This document shows positions 1 through 8,765 of a stretch of DNA of 15,000 nucleotides, in pieces. The translations under genes and the position numbers were made by a program. Location of the stretch: positions 35,053,036-35,068,035 of the forward strand of contig NC_091568.1 in assembly GCF_042767895.1 (NCBI RefSeq), read 5' to 3'. Under the pieces are notes generated by a model, which worked only from the letters and a program-made list of their open reading frames with translations, had not been told where the DNA came from and did not search any database. Positions within the stretch are counted from its first letter, which is position 1, and the number at the start of each line of letters is the position of its first letter. This stretch comes from Penaeus vannamei. Its lineage: Eukaryota; Arthropoda; Malacostraca; Decapoda; Penaeidae.

Positions 1-37
1 CCCCCTCTCTCTCTCTTTCGTTCTCTCTCTCTTTCTT

Positions 38-101
<64 letters not shown>

Positions 102-178
102 CCCTCTCTCTTTCGTTCTCTCTCCCTCCCCCCTCTCTTTCGTTCTCTCTCCCTCCCCCTCCTTCTCTCTTTTTGTGA
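1..178. repeat. CT microsatellite with TTTCG-containing tandem module
   Basis: An uninterrupted (CT)n run spans about 42-99. It is flanked by a degenerate pyrimidine module carrying TTTCGTTCTCTCTC, with the TTTCG at 16-20, 111-115 and 138-142; the last two are 27 bp apart and separated by C-runs. The array continues off the left edge, so its true start is unknown. Apart from the G of TTTCG the + strand is all pyrimidine, giving polypurine-polypyrimidine duplex. Confidence 0.93.
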
Positions 179-301
179 AGGAATACGAGGTTTGGCATTA
201 TGCAAATTAGATCTCGGGGTTGAGCTCGACTGCTTCTCTTGGACGCAATGGTGCTTCGGAGGCGAGCTCACTAAAGCCTCAACTCCCTTGGTTTTAAAGC
301 T
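179..301. other. Short low-copy island, no gene recognised
   Basis: About 120 bp of mixed-composition DNA between two pyrimidine arrays. It contains an ATGCAAAT octamer (200-207), which matches the POU/Oct consensus, and two GAGCTC sites. A reading frame entering here runs on into the C-rich minisatellite, but only about 35 codons come from non-repetitive sequence and they match no family I know. Probably unique anchor sequence between repeats; the octamer alone is not evidence of regulation. Confidence 0.5.
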
Positions 302-1530
302 CCCCCTCCCCTCCTCCTCCCCCCTCCCCCCTCACAGACTCCTTCCTCCACCCCACCCCCCCTACAGACTCCTTCCTCCTCCCCCCCCTCCACAGACTCC
401 TTCCTCCACCTCCCCACAGACTCCTTCCTCCCCCCCCACAAGACTCCTTCCTCCACCCCCACAGACTCCTTCCTCCACCCCTCCACAGACTCACAGACTC
501 CTTCCTCCCCCTCCACAGACTCCTTCCTCCAACCCCCACCCCCTCACAGACTCCTTCCTCCCCCCCCACAGACTCCTTCCTCCACCCCCCACACAGACTC
601 CTTCCTCCACCCCCCACAGACTCCTTCCTCCACCCCCCACAGACTCCCTTCCTCCACCCCCTCACAGACTCCTTCCTCCACCAGACTCACAGACTCCTTC
701 CTCCCCCCTCACAGACTCCTTCCTCACCCCCACCCCCCCACAGACTCCTTCCTCCACCCCCACCCCCACAGACTCCTTCCTCCACCCCCCCTCACAGACT
801 CCTTCCTCCACAGACTCCCCCTTCCTCCCACCCCACAGACTCCTTCCTCCACCCCTCACAGACTCCTTCCTCCACCCCACCCCCACAGACTCCTTCCTCC
901 ACCCCACCCCCCCACAGACTCCTTCCTCCACCCCCTCACAGACTCCTTCCTCCACCCCACAGACTCCTTCCTCCACCCCCCACAGACTCCTTCCTCCCCC
1001 CCTCACAGACTCCTTCCTCCACCCCCACCCCCTCACAGACTCCTTCCTCCACCCCCCACAGACTCCTTCCTCCACCCCCCTCACAGACTCCTTCATCCAC
1101 CTCCACAGACTCCTTCCTCCACCCCCAGACTCCTTCCTCCCCCCACCCCCACACAGACTCCTTCCTCCACCCCCCCCCCACAGACTCCTTCCTCCACCCC
1201 CCTCACAGACTCCTTCCTCCACCCCCACCCCCTCAGACTCCTTCCTCCACAGACTCAGACTCCTTCCTCCACCCCCACAGACTCCTTCCTCCCCCTCACA
1301 GACTCCTTCCTCCACCCCCACCCCCACACAGACTCCTTCCTCCACCCCCCACAGACTCCTTCCTCCACCCCCCTCACAGACTCCTTCCTCCACAGACTCA
1401 CAGACTCCTTCCTCCCCCCCCCCCCACAGACTCCTTCCTCCCCCCCCCCACAGACTCCTTCCTCCCCCCCCCACAGACTCCTTCCTCCCCCTCACAGACT
1501 CCTTCCTCCACCCCCACCCCCATCCCCCAC
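302..1530. repeat. C-rich minisatellite, about 47 copies of a 17-30 bp unit
   Basis: By eye I count about 47 copies of a CAGACTCCTTCCTCC core between about 332 and 1520, joined by C-rich spacers of variable length (ACCCCC, ACCCCACCCCC, CCCCCCC, ACCCCCTCA). The mean period is about 25 bp. Cores are well conserved and most variation is spacer length, as expected from slippage in C-runs. Copies near 492, 683, 1252 and 1394 carry short ACAGACTC duplications. No + strand frame meets a stop because the unit has none, so long Pro/Ser/Thr/Leu-rich frames on both strands are composition artefacts. The 302-331 part is a C-rich lead-in without a core. Confidence 0.95.
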
Positions 1531-1866
1531 CTAGTCTCCGGCCCCTTCTCACAGAAGTGAAAAAAAAATGCTTTCTCTTATCTGTGTTCTTGTTATCATT
1601 CTTTTTTTCTTTTCTCTTTGTTTCTTGTTTATCAGTCCTTATCGCATTTCTTTACTATCTTTTTACTATCCTTTTTTTCCTCCTCCATTTCCCCCTCCTC
1701 TCCTTCCTACTCCATCTCTCCTCCCTCCTCTTCCTTTTCCCTTCTCCTCCATCTCCATCTCCCTTTTAGCTTCCCTCCTACCGCTACTCCCCCTCCTCTT
1801 CTTATTCTCCCTTCTTCCTCTTTCTCCTCCTCCTCCTCCTCCATCTCCTTCATCTCCCTTTTAACT
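1531..1866. repeat. Pyrimidine-rich low-complexity tract
   Basis: After a short transition and an A9 run (1560-1568) the + strand is strongly T/C-rich, with degenerate TTTCTT and CTCC motifs and a (CTC)n stretch near 1821-1845. No gene is visible. Open frames here translate to Phe/Leu/Ser/Pro-rich strings that only look like membrane segments because T-rich codons encode Phe and Leu. Confidence 0.8.
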
Positions 1867-1935
1867 CCTTCCCTGAGTACAATGATCTTGCCTTGACCAA
1901 GCAATTAAAAGCAGCCATGCATTCTCTGCTGACAT

Positions 1936-2061
1936 GGGGGGGGGGGAGGTTGAGGAGGGAGGAGGGAGGGGGGATAAAGTATTGCCAAAATACCCTCCCT
2001 CCCTCCCCTCCCCCTCCTTTCCCCTCTCTCCCCCTTAACCCCCCTCCCCTACCCCCCTTGT
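1936..2061. repeat. Facing G-rich and C-rich blocks (imperfect inverted repeat)
   Basis: A G-rich arm (1936-1973, beginning with G11 and continuing as GGAGG motifs) is followed after about 17 bp by a C-rich arm (1991-2061, CCCTCC motifs). The spacer includes a small exact inverted repeat, GTATT/AATAC (1979-1993). The G arm has four or more closely spaced G-runs, so G-quadruplex formation is possible, as is an imperfect foldback. No gene is seen in 1867-2131. Confidence 0.75.
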
Positions 2062-2131
2062 GGTGTAGCATTGTCACCCGGGTACATTTCTGCCTCAATT
2101 TGCTTTGCTCTTTGAAAATGATATTAGAGGT

Positions 2132-3036
2132 GATGATGATAATGACGATGGTAGTGGTAATGGTGAGGGAAATTATGATAATAATGACACTGGTTGTGAT
2201 GATTATACTATCAATGATAATAACAAGAACAAAAATAGCAAAGACAATAATGGTAATGATGATGACAATAATAACAATAAAAGTGATAATGATAATAATG
2301 ATATTGGAAATAATAATAACACTAATAACAACATCAACAATAATGGTGATGATGATAATAACAATGATAATAATAATAATAGTAATAATATTGATTATAA
2401 CAGGAACAATGACATAATGATGAAAGTAATAATGGTGATAATGATGCTAGGAATGACAATAATGACAACAGCAAAATCAATAACAATAGGAATAGTGATA
2501 ACATTAATAATGATTACAATGATGATAATGGTAATGATAATAATGCTAACAATGATGATAATACTAATCATGATAATAATAACATTGATAATGATAATCA
2601 GATAATGATATCAATAAGGATGATGATAATAATAATTATAATAACAATGATAATAATGATTATGAAGATAGTAGTAACAATGATAATAATAATGATAGTG
2701 AGGATGAGAACAGTAATAATGATAATGACAATGGCAATATAATAATAGCAATAAAAACTGTACTACTACTACTAATGATGATAACAATGATGATGACAAT
2801 CACATTAACGATGATAACGATGCTTATGATGATCATAATGGTGATAATGACAATAGTAATGATAGAACTAACAATGATAATAGTATTGATAAGAATAATG
2901 ATAATAATATTAAGGATAGCAACAATAATCCTAATAATGATAATAGCAATAATGATAAAACTGCTGATGATAATGACAGCAACAACAAAAACAATAACAA
3001 TAATATTGATAATAATAATAACGATAATAACAGTGC
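2132..3036. repeat. Degenerate GAT/AAT/AAC triplet array, about 0.9 kb
   Basis: Almost the whole stretch is built of triplets GAT, AAT, AAC, GAC, GGT and AGT on the + strand, that is purine-purine-pyrimidine. Triplet phase is held over long distances: one frame reads as Asp/Asn-rich for about 90 codons (2132 to about 2410), then a phase break turns the same frame to Met/Ile-rich. Another break lies near 2600. The third frame is full of TGA and TAA stops. Poly-Asn/Asp proteins exist, but the phase breaks, the lack of flanking non-repetitive coding sequence and a sister array at 4196-4412 favour a non-coding decayed microsatellite. Confidence 0.9.
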
Positions 3037-3443
3037 CCTATTCCCCCCCCCCCTTCCCCTCCCCCCCCACTCCCCTCTTTCTAGGAGCGAGAGTGCGAGC
3101 GTTATCACATTTCCCCCTTCTTCCTCTCCCCTTCTTTCCCCTTCCTCCTTCGCAAATTCCTTCGGCACCCTTAAAAATGCGGGTCTCCTCCTGAAAGATC
3201 TTAAGGAGGCCTAAAATATCCCTGAGTGTCTGGTTCTCCTCCTCTCGCTCTTCCTTCTTCCTCTCTCGTCTGGAAATTGCTTCCGTTTTTGGTATTTTTT
3301 TTCTTTTTGTTTTCTTGTGTTTTTTTGTGTGTCTTTGTTTTTCTTGTTTTTGTATGTGTTTGTTTGTTTGTTGTTGATTGGGTGGATGGATGATTGCTTG
3401 TCTCTTTCTTTCTTTCTTTCTTATTTCTTTCCCTTTTCTTTTT

Positions 3444-3446
<3 letters not shown>
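3037..3446. other. C-rich, low-copy and T-rich spacer, no gene seen
   Basis: The triplet array ends at a C-rich tract (3043-3075, starting with C11). About 200 bp of low-copy and pyrimidine-rich sequence follow, then T/G-rich DNA (about 3295-3375) with a short (TTTG)n run, a (GGAT)n run near 3382-3393 and (CTTT)n near 3400-3425. No coding or RNA feature is recognisable. Confidence 0.6.

Positions 3447-3519
<73 letters not shown>
3447..3519. repeat. Perfect (TC)n microsatellite, about 36 copies
   Basis: Seventy-three bases of uninterrupted TC dinucleotide. Long perfect runs are expected to be highly length-variable between individuals. A mirror-symmetric polypyrimidine tract of this kind can form intramolecular triplex (H-DNA) under supercoiling. 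Confidence 0.97.
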
Positions 3520-3522
<3 letters not shown>

Positions 3523-3657
3523 CTCGTTCTCACCTCCCGGTTCCTTCTTTCCACACATCCCTCTCTCTCTCCCACCCTTCCTCCATTCTCTCCCTCACCC
3601 TCTCCCCCTCCCCTCCATTCTCTCTCTCCCTCTTTCTCTCCCCTCTTCCCTTAACCT
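3520..3657. repeat. Pyrimidine-rich low-complexity tail of the TC array
   Basis: Degenerate CTCTCCC, CCTCC and TTCTC motifs continue after the perfect TC run. No gene is seen. About 120 bp of low-copy sequence follow (3658-3775), in which I recognise nothing. Confidence 0.75.
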
Positions 3658-3775
3658 TTCTGTCATCTGGAGTTGCTTGAACACGTTTTCACGCTAAATA
3701 GAGACAGGGGGAAGAGGGACCACTCGCTCCCCTGAACTTGTACATCATTCATGGCGTGATTACCATCTTACAAGG

Positions 3776-3944
3776 TGGGGGAAGAGGGGCTGGGAAGGAG
3801 GAGGAGGAGGGGGGTGGGAGGTGGGAGGAGGAAGAGGAGGAGGGGAAGAGGGGGAGGAGGAGGAGGGGGAAAGGGAGGGGGAGGGGGAGGAGGAGGAGGG
3901 AAGGAGGAGGAGGAGAGGAAGAAGGAAGAAGAGGAGGGAGAGGA
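3776..3944. repeat. G-rich polypurine tract (GGA/GGGA repeats)
   Basis: About 170 bp of almost pure purine on the + strand, mostly GGAGG and GGGGA units with many G-runs of three to six. This makes it a strong candidate for G-quadruplex on + and triplex formation. The purine strand here is opposite to that of 3447-3657. The Gly/Glu/Arg-rich translation on + and the Pro/Leu/Ser-rich one on minus are composition artefacts. Confidence 0.92.
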
Positions 3945-3949
3945 TGTTT

Positions 3950-3997
3950 CAAATAAATAAATATATAAATAAATAATAATAATAATAATAAATAAAT
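3950..3997. repeat. AAAT / AAT microsatellite
   Basis: Short tandem AAAT units grade into (AAT)n and back to AAAT, directly abutting the G-rich purine tract. The next roughly 195 bp (3998-4195) are low-copy AT-rich sequence with no recognisable feature. Confidence 0.9.
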
Positions 3998-4195
3998 CGC
4001 ATACAAGAAATGTGAAATGATAAACGCAATATATTCTACACAAATGCACACTGTACAAACACAATGACAACAATTTTCCTTGTGCATTCATAATTCCAGA
4101 TATTCCCTCGATAAGATTTAGACATTAGGCGAATGAATTCACTTGACCATAATGAACGATTACAATCATGATGGTAAGAATAACTTGATAAGCAT

Positions 4196-4412
4196 GATAA
4201 ATATAATGATGATGATGATGATGATGATAACAGTGATAATAATAACGGTAATGATAATGATAAAAGTAATGACAGTGATAATAACATCAATGATGATGAT
4301 AATTATTCTAACAATGATAATAATGGAAAAAGTAATTATGATGATAATAATTATGATAATAATGATAATGATACTGATGATGATTTTGATAATGATGATA
4401 ATGGTAACAGGC
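4196..4412. repeat. Second GAT/AAT triplet array
   Basis: It has the same make-up as the 2132-3036 array: a perfect (ATG)n core near 4207-4229, then mixed GAT, AAT, AAC and AGT triplets. A frame through it reads Met/Ile-rich on + and Ile-rich on minus, then continues into the downstream minisatellite. The fusion of two unrelated repeats in one frame argues against coding. Confidence 0.9.
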
Positions 4413-4451
4413 GATGATAAGGAGTTCAGCAAATCTTTAAAAACAGTAAAA

Positions 4452-4846
4452 ACATGTCCCCTCCATACAACGACCCCCCCCTCCTTACAGCGACCCCCTC
4501 CATACAACAACCCCCTCCATACAACGAACCCCCTCCATACGACGAACCCCCTCCTTACAACGACCCTCCTTACAACGAACCCCTCCTTACAACGACCCCC
4601 TCCTTACAACGAACCCCTCCTTACAACGACCCCCTCCATACAACGAACCCCCTCCTTACAACGAACCCCCTCCTTACAACGACCCCCTCCTTACAACGAC
4701 CCCCCTCCATACAACGACCACCCCTCCTTACAACGACCCCCCTCCATACAACGAACCCCCTCCTTACAACGAACCCCTCCTTACAACGACCCCCTCCATA
4801 CAACGACCCCCTCCTTACAACGACCCCCACCATCCAACGACCGAAG
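4452..4846. repeat. Minisatellite, about 22 copies of a 16-19 bp unit
   Basis: The unit core is TACAACGA preceded by CTCC plus A or T, with C-rich joints. I count about 22 copies; the last (near 4830) is degenerate. Two sub-types intermix: CCATACAACGA and CCTTACAACGA. A second variable site is GAC versus GAAC before the C-run. Copies near 4481-4515 carry single changes (CAGCGA, CAACAA). The region is stop-free in several frames, giving Pro/Tyr/Asn/Thr-rich translations that I regard as artefacts. Confidence 0.95.
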
Positions 4847-4904
4847 GACCCATCCCGTTCTCCTCCCCCCCCACCTCCTCTCCCCCCTCAAGACGTTCCC
4901 AATC

Positions 4905-4971
4905 CCTCCGCGAAGATTAGCATACGAGTCGTAGCTTAAACGGAGTGAAATCGGCCGCGGAGGCTAATCTT
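4905..4971. repeat. Interleaved short inverted repeats in low-copy island
   Basis: In the mixed-composition segment after the minisatellite, CCTCCGCG (4905-4912) is the exact reverse complement of CGCGGAGG (4956-4963), and AAGATTAGC (4913-4921) of GCTAATCTT (4963-4971). The order is A-B-A'-B', so the two pairings cross instead of nesting. Between them TACGA/TCGTA (4923-4933) forms a further small palindrome around one G. No gene is recognised. Function unknown; it could be a decayed element terminus. Confidence 0.7.
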
Positions 4972-5034
4972 TCCTCGGTCATTTGTTGTCTGTCAGTCGC
5001 CGGTGTCTCTCCCTCTCGCGTCTCGTTCTCTGTA

Positions 5035-5464
5035 GCGTGTTCTTGTACTTGTTCTTGTTTGTGTCTTGTTCTTGTTCTTCTTTTTTCTTCTTCTTCTTCT
5101 CCGGTTCATTTTTCTTCCTTCTTTTTGCTTCTTCACATTCTTTTTCTTCTTTCTTCTACTTTCTTTGCTTCTTCTTTCTATTTCTTCCCTTTTCTCCTTC
5201 TTCTTTCTTCTTCTCCTTCTTCTGCTCTTTTCTTCTGCTACTTCTTTTGCTGCTTCTGTTTCTCCTTCTTTCTTCTTCTTCTTTTTCATCCCCTTCCCTG
5301 TCTATTTCGTTCTTTTTCTTCTACTGCTACTGTTCCTTCCTTTACTATTTTTTCTATTCGTTTTTTTTCCTTTTATTCTTCCATTTTCATTTCCTTCTTT
5401 TTATTTTCCACTTTTTTTATCCACTTGACATCGGACCTTCCCCTCCCCCCCCCCAAAAAAAAAA
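5035..5464. repeat. TTC-rich pyrimidine tract ending in C10-A10
   Basis: It begins with TTCTTG-like hexamers (5040-5080), then degenerate TTC, CTT and TTTC repeats for about 340 bp, and ends in C10 (5445-5454) followed directly by A10 (5455-5464). The Phe/Ser/Leu-rich + translation and the Lys/Arg/Glu-rich minus translation reflect base bias. No gene seen. Confidence 0.88.
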
Positions 5465-5494
5465 TCACATAATTCATTCCTATAAATATATTAA

Positions 5495-5935
5495 TTAGCT
5501 CTACCAAAATATACCTGTATGATAAGCCTCTACCCTAATATACCTGTATAAGCCTTTACCTTAATATACCTGCATGATAAGCCTCTACCTTAATATACTT
5601 GCATGATGAGCCTCTACCTTAATATACCTGCATAAGCCTTTACCTTAATATACCTGCATGATGAGCCTCTACCTTGATATACCTGCACCAAGCCTTTACC
5701 TTTCATACCACCCATGATGAGCCTCTACCTTAATATACCTGCATAAGCCTTTACCTTAATATACCTGCATGATGAGCCTCTACCTTGATATACCTGCATA
5801 AGCCTTTACCTTAATATACCTGCATGATGAGCCTCTACCTTAATATACCTGCATAAGCCTTTACCTTAATATACCTGCATAAGCCTATACCTTAATATAC
5901 CTGCATAAGCCTCTACCTTAATATACCTGCATGAT
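5495..5935. repeat. Minisatellite of 16 units with a 55-bp dimeric period
   Basis: Each unit contains CCTTAATATACCTGCAT preceded by AGCC, then CTCTA or CTTTA. From 5609 two forms alternate: a short unit (25-26 bp, CTCTACC) and a long one (normally 30 bp, CTTTACC, ending GCATGATG). Short-unit starts at 5609, 5664, 5720, 5775 and 5830 give 55, 56, 55 and 55 bp. Alternation breaks after 5855, where two consecutive 26-bp units appear. The first unit (5495) and the unit at 5690 are the most diverged. Almost no long open frame occurs because TAA and TGA recur. Confidence 0.96.
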
Positions 5936-5953
5936 AAGCCGCATGATATATCC

Positions 5954-6008
5954 GAAGCCCTACCGAAGATATATCCTTATAGGCTTCACAAAAAAAAAAA
6001 AAAAAAAA
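5954..6008 (+). other. Short hairpin followed by A19 at minisatellite edge
   Basis: GAAGCC (5954-5959) pairs with GGCTTC (5982-5987) across a 22-base loop containing GATATATCC, which repeats GATATATCC at 5945-5953. A19 (5990-6008) follows after two bases. A hairpin plus poly-A could be a retroposon 3' end, but I see no tRNA-like head, no target duplication and no body other than the minisatellite, so slippage poly-A is equally likely. Confidence 0.4.
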
Positions 6009-6028
6009 GGAAAAATTGAGGAAACTTC

Positions 6029-6552
6029 TTTAGTGGGAAAAGTGGGAGAAGAAAAGGGAGGAGGAGAAGGAGAATGAGGAAGAGGAGTGGGAAAAGTGGG
6101 AGAAGAAGAAAAGGGAGGAGGAGGAGAGGGAGGAGGAACAGGAACAGAAAAAAAGGAGAGGAAAAGAAAGCGGAGGAGGAAGAGAAGGAGGAGTATTAGA
6201 AAAAGGAGGAGGAAGAAGAAGACGAGGAGGGTAGGAAGAGAAGAACAAGATAAATAAGGAAATCAAAGAAGAAGAAAAGAAACATGAAGAGACGAATAAG
6301 GAGGAAGAGAAAACGAAAGAAGAAAAAGGAGAAGAAGCAGAAGCAGAAGCAAAAGAAGAAAAGGAAGCAGAAGAAGAAGAAGAAGGAGGAGAAAACGAAA
6401 GAAGAAACAGAAGCAAAAGCAAAAGAAGAAAAAGAAGCAGAAGAAGAAGAGAAGGAGGAGGAAACGAAAGATGGAATAGAAGCAGAAGCAAAAGAAGAAG
6501 AAGAAGAGAAGTAGGAAGAGAAGGAGGAGGAGGAGGAGGAGGAGGAGGAGGC
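6029..6552. repeat. Polypurine tract (GAA/GGA/GCAGAA-rich), about 0.5 kb
   Basis: The + strand is almost all purine. It begins with repeated GTGGGAAAAGTGGGAGAAG (about 6033 and 6087), then GGAGGA, then AAGAAG with interspersed GCAGAA units (6335-6500), and ends in (GGA)n near 6520-6552. Frames read Lys/Glu/Arg-rich on + and Ser/Phe/Leu-rich on minus. The next 130 bp (6553-6681) are low-copy and include a TATA-like CTTTATATAG. Confidence 0.9.
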
Positions 6553-6681
6553 GGGCTGGCACCACTCCTTGCCGCCGTACCGATAAACAGCATGAACAAG
6601 GCTTTATATAGCCCAGGGGCCGTGGGAGAAGGGAAAAGGTGCACACGCGACAACCCGACAGACGGACACGCACACACGTAC

Positions 6682-7040
6682 ACATACGTACATACAGGAC
6701 TCATGGGGATAACGCACACGTACATACAGGCATATGGGGATAACACACACGTACATACAGGCTCATGAGGATAACATACACGTCCATGCACGCTCATGAG
6801 GATAACACACACGTACATATAGGCTCATGAGGATAATACACACGTACATACAGGCTCATGAGGATAACACACACGTACATACGGGAATCATAAGGATAAC
6901 ACACACGTACATACAGGCTCATGAGGATAACACACACGTACATACACGCTCATGAGGATAACACACACGTACATACACGCTCATGAGGATAACACACACG
7001 TACATACAGGCTCATGGTGATAATACACACGTAGGATAAT
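6682..7040. repeat. Strictly periodic 31-bp minisatellite, 11 full units plus a deleted one
   Basis: The core is ACACACGTACATACAGG, then CTCATGAGGATAAC. Unit starts at 6714, 6745, 6776, 6807, 6838, 6869, 6901, 6932, 6963 and 6994 give 31 bp each time except one 32. The twelfth copy (7025) keeps CGTA and GGATAA but lacks the 15 bp between them. Most units carry CTCATGAG, a perfect 8-bp palindrome, and a GTAC site. Units differ by point changes (CAGG/CACG/CGGG, GGGG/GAGG). Confidence 0.96.
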
Positions 7041-8452
<1,412 letters not shown>

Positions 8453-8560
8453 GGCGAGATATCCGAGCACAAGATCAGTGACCCGCTCAAGGATGGATAA
8501 AGATACTGGCCGCTGTCCTGCGTGAAGAGGTGAGATATTTATACTTAGGGGTGAGGCCTC
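8453..8560. other. Low-copy island between GA and CT arrays
   Basis: About 108 bp of ordinary composition, with GAGATATCC near 8456 and GAGATATTTATAC near 8532 as weakly similar parts. It is flanked on the left by GA repeats and on the right by CT repeats, so it sits in the loop of a potential large inverted structure. No coding signal seen. Confidence 0.55.
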
Positions 8561-8765
8561 TCCTCTCTCTCTCTCTCTTTCTTTGCTCTTTCTATCTTTC
8601 TTTCTCTTTTTTTTCTTTCTCTATCTCTTTCTTTCTCTCTCTCTTTTCTTTCTTTCTCTATCTCTTTTCTTTTTTTTTCTCTCTCTCTTTTTTCTCTTTA
8701 TTTTTCTCTCTCTCTTTTTTTGTTTTTTTTCTCTTCCTTTCTCTTTCTCTACTTTCTCTCTCCAT
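8561..8765. repeat. CT / CTTT pyrimidine tract
   Basis: Degenerate (CT)n with interspersed TTTC and T-runs, all pyrimidine on +. It is the complement-type repeat of the GA tract ending at 8452. Translations are Phe/Ser/Leu-rich artefacts. Confidence 0.92.

Noticed and set aside
302..1530. CAGAC (Smad-binding-like) element in every minisatellite unit
   Set aside because: A five-base match repeated because the unit is repeated is one coincidence, not 47, and there is no gene or promoter nearby.
2105..2605. Asp/Asn-rich frame that could be a poly-Asn protein
   Set aside because: It begins without an ATG in the non-repetitive flank, changes to Met/Ile at a phase break, and a second similar array lies 1.2 kb away in a non-coding setting.
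4454..4939. PPxY-like motifs (PPPYNE, PPPYDE) suggesting a WW-domain ligand protein
   Set aside because: They result from reading CCCCCTCCATACAACGA units in one of several open frames, and the frame shifts when C-run length varies.
6600..6611. TATA-box-like CTATATAAAG on the minus strand
   Set aside because: No arthropod initiator-like motif at the expected distance of about 30 bp, and downstream minus-strand DNA is a polypyrimidine tract. Single match in AT-containing DNA.
5495..7040. CRISPR-like array (regular direct repeats)
   Set aside because: Units abut directly with no unique spacers, and the setting is eukaryotic satellite DNA.
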